Origin: Limosilactobacillus caecicola
Lineage (GTDB): Bacteria > Bacillota > Bacilli > Lactobacillales > Lactobacillaceae
Assembly (NCBI RefSeq): GCF_943192935.1
Contig: NZ_CALPCI010000002.1
Location: forward strand, 124,001 to 188,000
Direction: 5' to 3'
Length of the DNA: 64,000 bases
Positions within the stretch are counted from its first letter, which is position 1. Each line of letters opens with the position of its first letter. The notes beneath the pieces are model-generated. The model ran no database searches, was not told where the DNA came from, and saw nothing but the letters and a program-made list of their open reading frames with translations. Below, piece by piece: positions 1 through 8,390 of this stretch. Made by a program: the position numbers and the translations under genes.

Positions 1-1
1 G

Positions 2-1513
2 TTGAACCGGGGCGAATATCAAGCGATGGTGAAGAACCGCTACGGTGGCCTGGATCAGGGCCTGAACCAACAATACTTCTTCCGGGTCTCAACAATCAGT
101 CAAAACAAGATTGTGCCCGGGGTGAACTGGGATAACGATTTGACGTCCGGTTTGAACAGCATTGATTCATACTATTCGCTGCAAAACAAGTACTTGGGAC
201 AATTCAATAATTCGTTGCAAAACATCCAATACACGCCGAATATTCCAATCCGGCAGGCGGATGACCGAACCGTCCTCAATGACTTCTTTGGGGTGAAGTA
301 CCTCTTTGTCCAGAGCAATGGTGATAACGCGACGAAGATTCCGGCTGGTTACACCCAAGATAAATTGACCGACCCGGTCATCAATTACGATGTGGGGCAA
401 CCAAGTGATGCCCAGAAGAAATCTGACCTGACGCCGACACAAACAATTCGCTACAAGACGAATTACGCCTTTCCACTCCTGTACTGGCAAGATACCTACA
501 TCAGTCCGAAGAAATACTGGAGCTTATCCGCGTCTGCTAAGGAACGCGCTTTAGCAAGCGGGGTGCTCGTCAACGCGAGTCAAAAGAATGTCCGCGACAT
601 GCGGGCGGCTAACCTCAATAATGCGGTCAAGACGATCAAGGCGGTCTTGATTTCCAACCGGCTGAATCAGGTTAACCCGGCGCATCTGAAGTATACCGAT
701 AGTGACGAAACTTACCAATTGGTTTTCCCAAGTTTAAAGAGTAAGGCAGCGCGGGCAGCTCTGAAGGGGAGCGAACTGCACATTGACTTCACCAAAATTA
801 AGTACACGCCATTTTCAATGAAGGACCAGTTGAAATATGAACAGCAACACCTTAAGGAAATGGCGGTTAATCCGGGGGATTACATCAACCACCGCTTTAA
901 CCAGTACAAGTACTGGCGTTACCATGTCTTGAATGGCTCACCAGACATCAGCTTCAAACTGAACGTCAAGAGTAAGTTTGGTACCGCCACGATCGAACAA
1001 CCAAAGCAAAGTACCTTGTCACTCTTTAAAAAGGTCACGAATGGGACAATGAATATTGGTTATTACAGTGGTGCCTTGCCACAGAAGCTGAAGTTCAAAC
1101 CAAGTAAACTGGGGACCTACCAGTTGAAATTTAAAGTCACGGCGGTCCGGCTAGGGAAGAGCTACCGGAGCCAGGTCAAGACGATCCAGCGCCACGCCCT
1201 TCGTAACGTGAAGCTCAGTACCAACCGAGTTTCGGGGACGATTACCACTAACCGGACAGGAATCCTGACCTCTTCGATTCCGTATTCGAAAGGGTGGACC
1301 GCCACCGTTAATGGTCATCGGGCAACGGTGTTGCGGACCAACCAAGCCTTTGTCGGCATTCGGCTAGCGAAGGGTACCAATCATGTCAGGTTGCACTACC
1401 ATATTCCAGGCTTGCACCTGGGAATGGTGGTTTCACTGATTGGAGTGGCCTGGACACTGTGTGCTGCAGTTGTGACCTACTTGTTCCAACGGCGATCAAC
1501 TACTGAAAAATAA
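2..1513 (+). CDS. YfhO-family membrane protein, 3' part
   Basis: C-terminal 503 residues of a protein whose start lies before the window. YfhO-type proteins are large multi-span membrane proteins, usually near 850-900 residues, linked in Gram-positive bacteria to glycosylation of lipoteichoic acid or other envelope polymers. Here only the large soluble extracytoplasmic region is seen, rich in Lys, Asn and Tyr, ending in beta-sandwich-like sequence (TSSIPYSKGWTATVNG is the recognisable YfhO element, about residue 420) and one final membrane helix near residues 470-492 followed by QRRS. The initial TTG is only where the window opens, not a start codon. The stop is followed within 15 bp by the remnant of a BY-kinase gene. 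Confidence 0.75.
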   Translation: MNRGEYQAMVKNRYGGLDQGLNQQYFFRVSTISQNKIVPGVNWDNDLTSGLNSIDSYYSLQNKYLGQFNNSLQNIQYTPNIPIRQADDRTVLNDFFGVKYLFVQSNGDNATKIPAGYTQDKLTDPVINYDVGQPSDAQKKSDLTPTQTIRYKTNYAFPLLYWQDTYISPKKYWSLSASAKERALASGVLVNASQKNVRDMRAANLNNAVKTIKAVLISNRLNQVNPAHLKYTDSDETYQLVFPSLKSKAARAALKGSELHIDFTKIKYTPFSMKDQLKYEQQHLKEMAVNPGDYINHRFNQYKYWRYHVLNGSPDISFKLNVKSKFGTATIEQPKQSTLSLFKKVTNGTMNIGYYSGALPQKLKFKPSKLGTYQLKFKVTAVRLGKSYRSQVKTIQRHALRNVKLSTNRVSGTITTNRTGILTSSIPYSKGWTATVNGHRATVLRTNQAFVGIRLAKGTNHVRLHYHIPGLHLGMVVSLIGVAWTLCAAVVTYLFQRRSTTEK

Positions 1514-1526
1514 AAGAAACGCTGCC

Positions 1527-1813
1527 AATCCAAACCTTGGCCTTTACCTCATCAAAGCGACCTTGGTCGATAATTTAGAAATTTTGACGTCCGGGACAAT
1601 GCCACCCAACTCTTCGGAATTATTGAATTCGCAACGGATGCAGGGCTTAATTAGCAGTACGACGTGGTCATCTTGGACGTGCCACCGATGTGGGTTGGTT
1701 CAGACACCCAGGTACTGGTTAGCCACCTCGATGGCGTGGTTCTGGTGGTCCAGCAGGGGCAGACACAAAAGGCGGCCCTGAAGTGGGCGCCAGCTTTACT
1801 GAAATGGTGCTAG
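1527..1813 (+). pseudogene. Decayed BY-kinase (CapB/EpsD-like tyrosine kinase) fragment
   Basis: Two pieces in different frames. Positions 1530-1657 read NLGLYLIKATLVDNLEILTSG then MPPNSSELLNSQRM, the linker typical of bacterial tyrosine kinases of exopolysaccharide loci. Positions 1658-1813 in another frame read YDVVILDVPP (Walker A'/B-type motif of BY-kinases), then VGSDTQVLVSHLDGVVLVV and a stop. The N-terminal Walker A half is missing, and a deletion or frameshift joins the pieces. No intact start or ribosome site is present. It is a relic of a capsule/EPS regulatory gene. Confidence 0.72.
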
Positions 1814-1890
1814 GATAACTGGGTGTAACGTTAATATCAGGCAAAAGACTGAGGATAGCTATTGACAAGACAACGATACTCAGAGATTCA

Positions 1891-1935
1891 AAAGGCCAAT
1901 GGGCTCTCATTCATGAGAGCTCACTGGCCTTTTTT
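1891..1935. terminator. Bidirectional terminator
   Basis: Arms AAAGGCCA.TG.GCTCTCAT and ATGAGAGC.CA..GGCCTTT around a 2-nt loop. Followed by six T on the plus strand and four T on the minus strand. It lies just beyond the stop of the minus-strand sigma factor and after the kinase relic. Confidence 0.8.
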
Positions 1936-1937
1936 CA

Positions 1938-2510
1938 TTACTTAACTTCCTTCATCAACTTCCGTCCTTGGCAAATCACGCGCTGGCGGAGGTTACTAAC
2001 AGCCTGCCGCGAGATGTGGAGTCGTTCCGCAATCTCCTTTTGACTATAACCGCTGGCTACTAATTTGAGATAGCGAATTTGGTTCGGGGTTAGCTCCTTG
2101 AGCAGTCGTTGCCAGAACTGGCGCAGTTCACAGGTTTCAAAAGCATACCCGGCCTGTTCATCAGACAGGAGGGCGGTCAGACTCAGCTTTTCATCATCTT
2201 CTTGCGACTGGTCGAGGGAGACCGGTTCCCGTTCCTGATGGCGTTGCGCCCGCCGCAGCTGGTCCAGGAGGCGCCAATAGAGGTGTTGGTACAAGTGCAG
2301 GTTTAGGTTTGTTGGTTGCTGTTCGGCTGGTTGGTGGGCGAGTCGTGTGAGTTCGTTTGCCATCACCAACCGTGCTTCCTGTTCAAAGTCGGCCCGTTCC
2401 GGGTGATAGTAGTCGATGTGCAGGCGCTTGAGGACGCCGAAGAGGATCTTTTGGTATTCTTGGTTGTCAAAGGTCTCCTTGAGGTAATCACTAATTGCTA
2501 ATTCTTGCAT
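1938..2510 (-). CDS. Small sigma-70-family factor (SigH/ComX-like)
   Basis: 190-residue sigma-like protein. The C-terminal third holds a clear region-4 helix-turn-helix (YLKLVASGYSQKEIAERLHI, then SRQAVSNLRQRV). The N-terminal part (about residues 20-100) is weakly region-2-like, with HPERADFEQEAR and a YQHLYWRLLDQLRR helix. ATG at 2510 is chosen because GGAG sits 9 nt before it; the ATG at 2525 has no good ribosome site. Lactobacilli carry SigH/ComX-type factors of this size that control competence genes, but this family can also serve other roles. It is divergent from the gene at 2788, which may be ComK-like. Confidence in sigma-like DNA binding is good; the competence link is inference. 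Confidence 0.7.
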   Translation of the reverse strand: MQELAISDYLKETFDNQEYQKILFGVLKRLHIDYYHPERADFEQEARLVMANELTRLAHQPAEQQPTNLNLHLYQHLYWRLLDQLRRAQRHQEREPVSLDQSQEDDEKLSLTALLSDEQAGYAFETCELRQFWQRLLKELTPNQIRYLKLVASGYSQKEIAERLHISRQAVSNLRQRVICQGRKLMKEVK

Positions 2511-2715
2511 GTGCTTGTTCTCCATTTTCGATTTCTCAGGCCTGGTGATCCATAGGTTACTGGAGAACGGTGAGCGGGACGAATCACGAAAATGACGGTT
2601 TGGCGGTCAAAATTGTCCACTCGGCAATTAAATTTGTAGAAATTAGAAATTTTCACGGACAAAACGGGCCAAATTACGTTATTTACGGATTATTTTGTAA
2701 TTTGACGGCTAGATA

Positions 2716-2744
2716 TTGACATCCGAACGTTCGTCCCGTAAATT
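2716..2744 (+). promoter_or_regulatory. Strong SigA-type promoter with embedded palindrome
   Basis: TTGACA (2716-2721), 17-bp spacer, TAAATT (2739-2744). The spacer contains the palindrome CGAACGTTCG (2724-2733). Transcription would start near 2751, between this site and the ribosome site at 2773, which supports the downstream GTG start at 2788. Confidence 0.75.
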
Positions 2745-2787
2745 GGGGAGGGCAAAATATTATATTAATTTTGGGAGGATTGTATTC

Positions 2788-3507
2788 GTGACAAATCAAC
2801 CATCAGCGACTGTGACTTTAGCAGAGCTTACTAAATCATCAATCGGTGGGGTCGAAAACTATCGGTTAACCTGGGACAACTTTTTATTAATGACGAACTA
2901 TGGGCAACATGAGACCTGGGTCTATCTGACGACCGGACAAGGCTTGGTCATTCACCAACCACTGAACAAGGTTCTGCGGGAGTTTGCCATTCAAAATCAA
3001 TATTACTCACGGTATGCCGTGCCATATTACGAATATCTGTCCCATACTTGCACGATTCGGGGCTTGGTAGCTGGCTATAACATCTTGGTACCCTCGATGG
3101 GAAGCAATAATCCGGAAGTGGTGTACTACATGACCAAACCATTGCGTGACCACATTTACCTGGAGCAACAGCAGGGGATGCTTTTGAACTATGATCAAGT
3201 CAAAGTCGTAATTCCGGCTTATCCGAAGAAGTTTGAGAAGATTCTTAAACATGCTGACCGGGTTTCTCACTGCCAAATTAAGGTCTTGAGAGAAATGATG
3301 CGGTTATTCGGCATCGCTGAAGAGACAGTGGCGGTTGGCAACCAGTACTATGAGCAGGAACAGGATACCCAAATGGTCAATGAGCTCCAAGAACAAATCT
3401 ATGGCTACCTCTTTAATAGCTTTCACGAGCTTCTTTACGGTGAAAAATTGACCGCAGAGCAACTGAAAAAGCTCTGTGAGGTCTTGTTTTTACCTTGGAA
3501 GCGATAG
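2788..3507 (+). CDS. Hypothetical protein, possibly ComK-like
   Basis: 239 residues starting at GTG with GGGAGG 9 nt upstream. A longer frame opens at 2716 but would begin inside the promoter. No signal peptide or membrane helix. Residues about 95-125 (YYSRYAVPYYEYLSHTCTIR ... NILVPSMGSNNPEVVYYM) resemble the central part of ComK, where a short hydrophobic strand is followed by P-T-x-S and a W/Y-I segment. The following QQGMLLNYDQVKVVIPAYP could match the ComK stretch ending in the N-Q-x-x-R helix. The tail from about 180 to 239 is helical and acidic. I do not recognise it securely. The ComK reading rests on remote resemblance and on the divergent sigma factor next door. Confidence 0.5.
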   Translation: MTNQPSATVTLAELTKSSIGGVENYRLTWDNFLLMTNYGQHETWVYLTTGQGLVIHQPLNKVLREFAIQNQYYSRYAVPYYEYLSHTCTIRGLVAGYNILVPSMGSNNPEVVYYMTKPLRDHIYLEQQQGMLLNYDQVKVVIPAYPKKFEKILKHADRVSHCQIKVLREMMRLFGIAEETVAVGNQYYEQEQDTQMVNELQEQIYGYLFNSFHELLYGEKLTAEQLKKLCEVLFLPWKR

Positions 3508-3585
3508 GATGATGAGCTTAATTTGGCGTTCATAATTGAATAAAACACCGCCTTGTTTATTGACAAAAATGCGTTATAAAAATTG

Positions 3586-3745
3586 TTAGACAATCAGGCT
3601 TCGGTATTCTATCGGAGTTAGGCCGTTTGATTATTCTTAGTAACCATTGTTATTGTAAAACTCAGTGTATTCATCAATTGCGCTGACTAAAAATTCATGA
3701 CTATAATCGTCCTTGTCTTTGATGTGGCCTTAAACGCTCCACGAT
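3586..3745 (-). pseudogene. IS3-family transposase OrfB C-terminal relic
   Basis: Reading the minus strand gives GHIKDKDDYSHEFLVSAIDE, YTEFYNNNGY, then stops, and GLTPIEYRSLIV before the terminal stop at 3586. This is the normal C-terminus of IS3/IS150-type OrfB with two internal nonsense changes. Only about 50 codons remain. The rest of 3508-3915 shows no gene; it is AT-rich, and a weak leader precedes the next CDS. Confidence 0.75.
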
Positions 3746-3915
3746 ATATCAACTTCATTACCTAATATTAAATATGTTAGGGTGACTTTAGTCCTAACAT
3801 TTTGCTAGTTCTAAATTTAGAAAGTATAATATAAATTGAAACAGGTAAATGATCTCTAGCGTAGGGAGACTCGTGTCAAAGTTAGTTATAATACGAACCG
3901 AGGAATAGAACATAA

Positions 3916-4572
3916 ATGGTATATGATTTTAAAAAAGAACAAAAGGAACTTTACTGTCCGGGGAAACAACCAGCAATAATTGAGGTTCCTTCGATGAATT
4001 ACATTGCAGTGAGGGGGAAAGGTGATCCTAATTCTGAAGATGGCGAATACAGTCAGGGACTTAAACTCCTTTATGGAATTGCTTACACAATTAAGATGAG
4101 TAAGAAGGGTGAATATCAAATCCCTGGTTACTTTGATTTTGTTGTTCCGCCACTTGAAGGAATGTGGTGGCAACCTTGTATTCAAGGGGTTGATTATCAG
4201 CGTAAGGATACATTTAACTTTATTTCATTAATTCGGATGCCAAAATTTGTTACGCCAGGAGTTTTTAATTGGGCTATTGAGACAGCTACTAAAAAGAAAC
4301 ATCTGAATTTCTCGAAAGTTGAGTTCTGTTCAATTAATGAAGGATTGTGTGTTCAAGCAATGCATATTGGAGCATATGATACTGAGCCAATGACTGTTGA
4401 GAGGCTTCATAAGTTTATTGAAAATAATAACTTACATTTGGATATTAACGAAAATCGTTATCACCACGAAATTTACATATCTGATCCCCGACGCACGCCA
4501 TCAGTTAAGTTAAAAACTGTTCTTCGCTTACCCGTAAAAAGTAACGGCAATTCAATTGCTTGTTTTGATTGA
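3916..4572 (+). CDS. GyrI-like small-molecule-binding domain protein
   Basis: 218 residues. The N-terminal IIEVPSMNYIAVRGKGDPN matches GyrI-like/SRPBCC effector-binding proteins, usually annotated 'GyrI-like domain-containing'. Further family features are the central aromatic PPLEGMWWQP and the late EGLCVQAMHIGAYDTEP followed by RYHHEIYISDPRR. Such domains bind hydrophobic ligands and occur alone or fused to AraC/MerR regulators; this copy has no DNA-binding part. GAGGA lies about 11 nt before the ATG. The gene is visibly more AT-rich than its neighbours and sits between two IS3 remnants, so it looks acquired. Confidence 0.8.
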   Translation: MVYDFKKEQKELYCPGKQPAIIEVPSMNYIAVRGKGDPNSEDGEYSQGLKLLYGIAYTIKMSKKGEYQIPGYFDFVVPPLEGMWWQPCIQGVDYQRKDTFNFISLIRMPKFVTPGVFNWAIETATKKKHLNFSKVEFCSINEGLCVQAMHIGAYDTEPMTVERLHKFIENNNLHLDINENRYHHEIYISDPRRTPSVKLKTVLRLPVKSNGNSIACFD

Positions 4573-4615
4573 CATTCTTGGTTCCTGTCATATAAAGATG
4601 TATTCGTTAACGAAT
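4569..4615 (+). promoter_or_regulatory. Orphan promoter with 14-bp palindrome
   Basis: TTGACA (4569-4574), 16-bp spacer, TATAAA (4591-4596), then the perfect palindrome ATTCGTTAACGAAT (4602-4615) at the expected transcription start. No intact gene follows before the IS remnant at 4720, so the controlled gene was probably lost. Confidence 0.45.
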
Positions 4616-4746
4616 GTTTCTTTATTATCGTGGCGACCTTAATTAGTGCATGCGTTGAAATGGAAATAAGACAACTAAAAAGAAAGTAATAATGGTAAAG
4701 CTGAAGGGCCTCCTTTCAAGTAGACAGGTAAATATACAAATTCCTA

Positions 4747-5075
4747 TTAAGCAACTTGTTGCCGGTATTCAACCGGTGATCGGTTGCTTAATTTTGTTTG
4801 GTAACGATCGAGATTGTAGAAGTAAATGTATTGATCAATGGACTTTACTAGATCTTCAAAGGTTTTAAATTCATTGCCATAGTAAGCTTCGTCTTTATAG
4901 TGATTCCAGAAGCTCTCCATCGGGGCGTTATCAATGCACTTCCCAACTCGGGACATGTTCTGGTAATGCCATGTTCAGCGGTAAAACGCGCGTATTCCTT
5001 CGAATCGGATCGATTTAACCACTTGTAATAGCCGGATCGGGTTACTTGAGCTAAGTCGCAGAGTTGAGTGATCAA
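4747..5075 (-). pseudogene. IS3-family OrfB, central deletion and frameshift
   Basis: The N-terminal piece (ITQLCDLAQVTRSGYYKWLN) runs directly into ARFTAEHGITRT. A frameshift follows, and the C-terminal piece SRVGKCIDNAPMESFWNHYK continues to SNRSPVEYRQQVA at 4747. In an intact OrfB these parts are separated by roughly 150 residues carrying two of the DDE acids. Only the terminal E (in MESFW) survives, so it cannot be active. Confidence 0.8.
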
Positions 5076-5125
5076 CTGCCAATGATCATTAGTGTCTAGA
5101 ATCGCTTGATAGCGTTTCTGCTTAT

Positions 5126-5323
5126 TTACTGTTTGGATTTTCTCAGGGCCCTCAATTTTTTTAGGAAGTGATTCTCTATCTCTAAGTCTTTATTCCGAGC
5201 TTTAAGCCCATCAATTCCATTGTTTTGATAGTGTTGACACCATCTTATGAAAGTTGTTTTATCAATTTTGTATTGTCGTGCCAGCTTAGCTAATGAGTAA
5301 TTACCTGACAGAGCCTTATCCAC
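5126..5323 (-). pseudogene. IS3-family OrfA fragment
   Basis: 65 codons with the OrfA helix-turn-helix (NYSLAKLARQYKIDKTTFIR) and the leucine-zipper-like end (DLEIENHFLKKLRALRKSKQ). The frame lacks the usual first part of OrfA, and stops interrupt it upstream. It belongs to the deleted IS element. Confidence 0.75.
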
Positions 5324-5552
5324 TGCTTCTAGACGCTGTTCGAGACTATCCTTGTCGTTCTTCTAGACATAACAAAACTCCCCTCAGAATAGATTAGGAA
5401 ACTTTGTATATTTCCTTGTCTACTCTAAGGGGAGCATATCAACAACAATTGTTCCATTTTGCGTCTTTTTTATTATATTACAGTGTGCCGATGTCAAGAA
5501 TGCTGGGAGTTGATAACCGCGTGAAATGTTTTAATCCCATTATGTTTTGCGT

Positions 5553-5558
5553 TATAAT
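5553..5558 (+). promoter_or_regulatory. -10 box for the surface-protein gene
   Basis: TATAAT with no good -35 at 17 bp. It is followed by an unusually AT-rich 70-nt leader with runs of TATATATATATTA that can fold back on themselves. The leader runs to the GGAGGAG ribosome site before 5634. Confidence 0.4.
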
Positions 5559-5633
5559 ATAAAAGGTTATGTATATATATATTAAATAAAAGATTATAGA
5601 TATATATTAATAATAACTATTGGAGGAGAACTT

Positions 5634-8312
5634 ATGCGAAAAAATAGGCAAAAACTAAATCGTGCCAATGAAAAGCAACAAAATTATCGGTTATATAAAG
5701 CTAAAAAGCAATGGATAACCGCTTGTGCCACGCTCTTCTTGACTCTTGGAGCCAGTGCAGTTGTGGCTACGAGTGTTCAGGCTGATGAAGTATCGACAAC
5801 TTCAGCTGATGACCAGCGTGATGTGGCGGTAACCAGTCAAGACAATAGCAATAGTCAAACGAGTCCAGCGGTAAAAACTACTAGTACGGCGTCAGAGATA
5901 ACGAAAATGGCATCAGTGGCTAATGATCAAGCACATCAGCCGGACCAGAGCCGTTCAGTTAAGGACGATCACGCCCTGGAAGCTAGTACCACTGTTGAAA
6001 AGACTGCTGATGTAACCATCAGCCGCGAATCAATTGAGCAAACTTACAATGGTCAAGCTGCTACAATTCCAGACGGTATTGCTTATTCGATCAAACCAGC
6101 AGACCAAACCACTTTACCAGAGGAGGTAAATAACATTGACTTTAATGTAGATGACTATTCATTTACAAATACTAATGGCGAGGTTATCGATCCGCCAACC
6201 GTAGTCGGTACTTACCACATTATTTTGAATGATAAGGGATTAACCAAGTTAGAGAACGCTGCACCAGACGTTTCTTTCAATTATGATCCTAAGACTTCCT
6301 ATGTGATTTATCAGATTACTCGTGCCCAAGCTGTTGTTGAGTTAATGAGCTCTGGTTCTAAGACTTATGATGGTCAACCAGCTACCATGGTTATTAATGC
6401 TACAGATGTCAAAGCAACGGGTATTGTTAATGGCGAGAGAGTTGAATTAAATGGTTTGAACCTACTAGACGATTTAACTTGGACAGCTGCAGATAATAAT
6501 TCAGTTTCGGGATTACCAACTGATGTCGGCACTTACAAAGTTACTTTTAACGAACACGCAGTTAAAACGTTAGAAAATGATAATCTAAACTACACCTTCA
6601 GCACTACAGGTCAGTACATTTATACAATTACCCCATTTGCAGTGACGATTACGACGACTGGTACTGCAAAGGTGTATCCCGGGACCACGACCATTCCGCA
6701 GGGTGCTTACAACCTGAGCTATGGTGATCAGACCATGCCAACTGGCTGGGTGGAACCAACGGTCACGGAGGATGACTTTGCATTCACGGGTGACCAGCCT
6801 ACCGCTGATACCGTTTCAGGGACCTATTCCGTAAACTTCAAGGGTGGTCAAGACGCCTTACAAGAGTTGCTTGGTTCCAACTACACAGTCACTTACACAC
6901 CAGCGAGTGATAACTACGTTGTTCAAGAGACCGAAGGGACAGAAACCATTCAGTACGTTGACGCCGACGATCTAAGTAAGGTGGTTGGTACCCAAGAGGT
7001 GACTGGCAGTGTTAATGCTGAAGTACCATTTACCGCCCAACTACCTGAAAATTGGAAGTTGGCGGATGGTGAAGAGTTGCCGACCCAAGTGCAAATTAAG
7101 AATGGCACGATTAAAATCAAGGTGACCCATGATACTGAGGAAATTAACCCGTCTGACGAAAAGCCAAGTGGCGTTCAAGAAGCCGATTGGAAGCAGACTT
7201 ATACGCGGCAAATCACGGTTACTGAACCAGGTCAACCTTCGCAAACGATCACGCAGGAAGCTGTTTACACCAGAACCGTCACGGTTGACAAAGTCACCGG
7301 AGCCGTGGTGGGGCATGGTGGTTGGCAATTGGCACGCAACGGTTGGACGGCCTTTATCGTGCCAACGGTCGCTGGATACACTGCTGTCATTTCACCAGCC
7401 AATAGCAACTTAGGTGAAGTTGAAAATCCAGGCGCAAATGAAGAGATCACGATTACCTACACTGCAAATCAGCAAACTGGGAAGATTTCTTACGTTGGTC
7501 CCGATGATCTGGAAGTTGGTTCGACGACCTTAACTGGGCAGACTGGCGACGTTATCAAGGTTTCACCAGTAGCACCAAGTGGCTGGAAGGTTGTCCCGGG
7601 ACAACAGATTCCACAAACGGTGACAGCGACTGCGGATGGGATTCCGACCGTCATTGTTCACGTTGAACATAATTCAATTACGGTTGATCCTAGTGATCCC
7701 AAGACGCCAGCGGATAAGTTGCCTGACGACGTCACCCCAGGTAAGGATTACCCGGGCGGCGATTATTATCCAGCTGGAGTGGCCAAGGATGATCTGACGA
7801 AGACCATTACGCGGACCATTATTGAACAACTCCCAAGCGGTGCCAAGACGGTGACGCAATCCGTCACCTTGACCCGGGTAGCCAGCGTTGATTTGATTAC
7901 TGGTGAAGTTACTTACGGTGCCTGGACGACGGATCAATGGCCAGCATTGGTTCCAGAGGCCGTTGCGGGCTACACTGCGGATCCAGCGAATGTACCGGCT
8001 GCAGATGTTACTTCAACAACCGATGATCAAACGGTCATTGTAAAATACTTGAAGAACAATTCTGGTAATTCAGATCATCAGCAATCAGGGGCACCACAAC
8101 CATCAACCCCAACGACGTCAGACCAAGGTTCACAGACTGCAACGCCGACTCAACCACAACCTTCACGTGGTCAGGGTCACCAAACGCAAACACCAGCCCA
8201 CCAGTTGCCACAAACTGGTAGTCAACAAAATTCTGGAGCGGCCTTAGGCTTGCTGGGAATTATTTTGGCTGGGATGCTCGGTCTTGGTAAACGGAAAAAA
8301 GAAGATGACTAG
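5634..8312 (+). CDS. LPQTG-anchored Mub/MBG-domain adhesin
   Basis: 892-residue wall-anchored surface protein. The N-terminus carries the KxYKxGKxW-type signal (LYKAKKQW, then ITACATLFLTLGASAVVA), with cleavage expected near VQADE. A Ser/Thr-rich linker reaches about residue 120. Three MBG-like repeats follow (starts near 125, 232 and 335; ISRESIEQTYNGQ, KTYDGQPATMVI). Two MucBP-B2-type units come next (IQYVDADDLSKVVGTQEV near 437; ITRTIIEQLPSGAKTV near 725), each with the Mub signature 'D-x-x-TGxV...W...P...GYT'. A Pro/Gln/Thr-rich wall-spanning tract precedes the sortase signal LPQTG (858-862), a hydrophobic helix and KRKKEDD. Mub domains bind mucus glycans, so mucosal adhesion is the likely role. 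It lies directly downstream of an IS remnant. Confidence 0.9.
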   Translation: MRKNRQKLNRANEKQQNYRLYKAKKQWITACATLFLTLGASAVVATSVQADEVSTTSADDQRDVAVTSQDNSNSQTSPAVKTTSTASEITKMASVANDQAHQPDQSRSVKDDHALEASTTVEKTADVTISRESIEQTYNGQAATIPDGIAYSIKPADQTTLPEEVNNIDFNVDDYSFTNTNGEVIDPPTVVGTYHIILNDKGLTKLENAAPDVSFNYDPKTSYVIYQITRAQAVVELMSSGSKTYDGQPATMVINATDVKATGIVNGERVELNGLNLLDDLTWTAADNNSVSGLPTDVGTYKVTFNEHAVKTLENDNLNYTFSTTGQYIYTITPFAVTITTTGTAKVYPGTTTIPQGAYNLSYGDQTMPTGWVEPTVTEDDFAFTGDQPTADTVSGTYSVNFKGGQDALQELLGSNYTVTYTPASDNYVVQETEGTETIQYVDADDLSKVVGTQEVTGSVNAEVPFTAQLPENWKLADGEELPTQVQIKNGTIKIKVTHDTEEINPSDEKPSGVQEADWKQTYTRQITVTEPGQPSQTITQEAVYTRTVTVDKVTGAVVGHGGWQLARNGWTAFIVPTVAGYTAVISPANSNLGEVENPGANEEITITYTANQQTGKISYVGPDDLEVGSTTLTGQTGDVIKVSPVAPSGWKVVPGQQIPQTVTATADGIPTVIVHVEHNSITVDPSDPKTPADKLPDDVTPGKDYPGGDYYPAGVAKDDLTKTITRTIIEQLPSGAKTVTQSVTLTRVASVDLITGEVTYGAWTTDQWPALVPEAVAGYTADPANVPAADVTSTTDDQTVIVKYLKNNSGNSDHQQSGAPQPSTPTTSDQGSQTATPTQPQPSRGQGHQTQTPAHQLPQTGSQQNSGAALGLLGIILAGMLGLGKRKKEDD

Positions 8313-8333
8313 TTAGAAAGGAGAATATTAATA

Positions 8334-8378
8334 ATCGGCTCCTAGCCGTGGTGTAAAGTCGCTAGGGCCGATATTTTT
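8334..8378 (+). terminator. Rho-independent terminator after adhesin
   Basis: Arms ATCGGC.CCTAGC and GCTAGGGCCGAT with a 14-nt loop, then TATTTTTAT. Confidence 0.8.
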
Positions 8379-8390
8379 ATAGAATTATCG

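Larger units (their letters stand above)
4720..5423 (-). mobile_element. Internally deleted IS3-family element
   Basis: Ends are imperfect inverted repeats. The left end (from 4720) reads GTAGACAGGTAAATATACAA. The right end, read from 5423 on the minus strand, gives GTAGACAAGGAAATATACAA. Transposase genes are on the minus strand. The element is about 0.7 kb where a full IS3/IS150-type copy is 1.2-1.5 kb, and OrfB lacks its centre. It is therefore non-autonomous. Confidence 0.8.

Noticed and set aside
2716-2787. Upstream 24-codon extension of the 2788 gene.
   Set aside because: It would begin inside the -35 element, while GTG at 2788 has a good ribosome site.
4650-4690. Short frame MEIRQLKRK resembling the first residues of a LysR protein.
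   Set aside because: It stops after nine codons, has no ribosome site, and the match is too short.
7041-7450. Antisense frames inside the adhesin gene.
   Set aside because: No ribosome sites or recognisable domains; they are shadows of the repeat codons.
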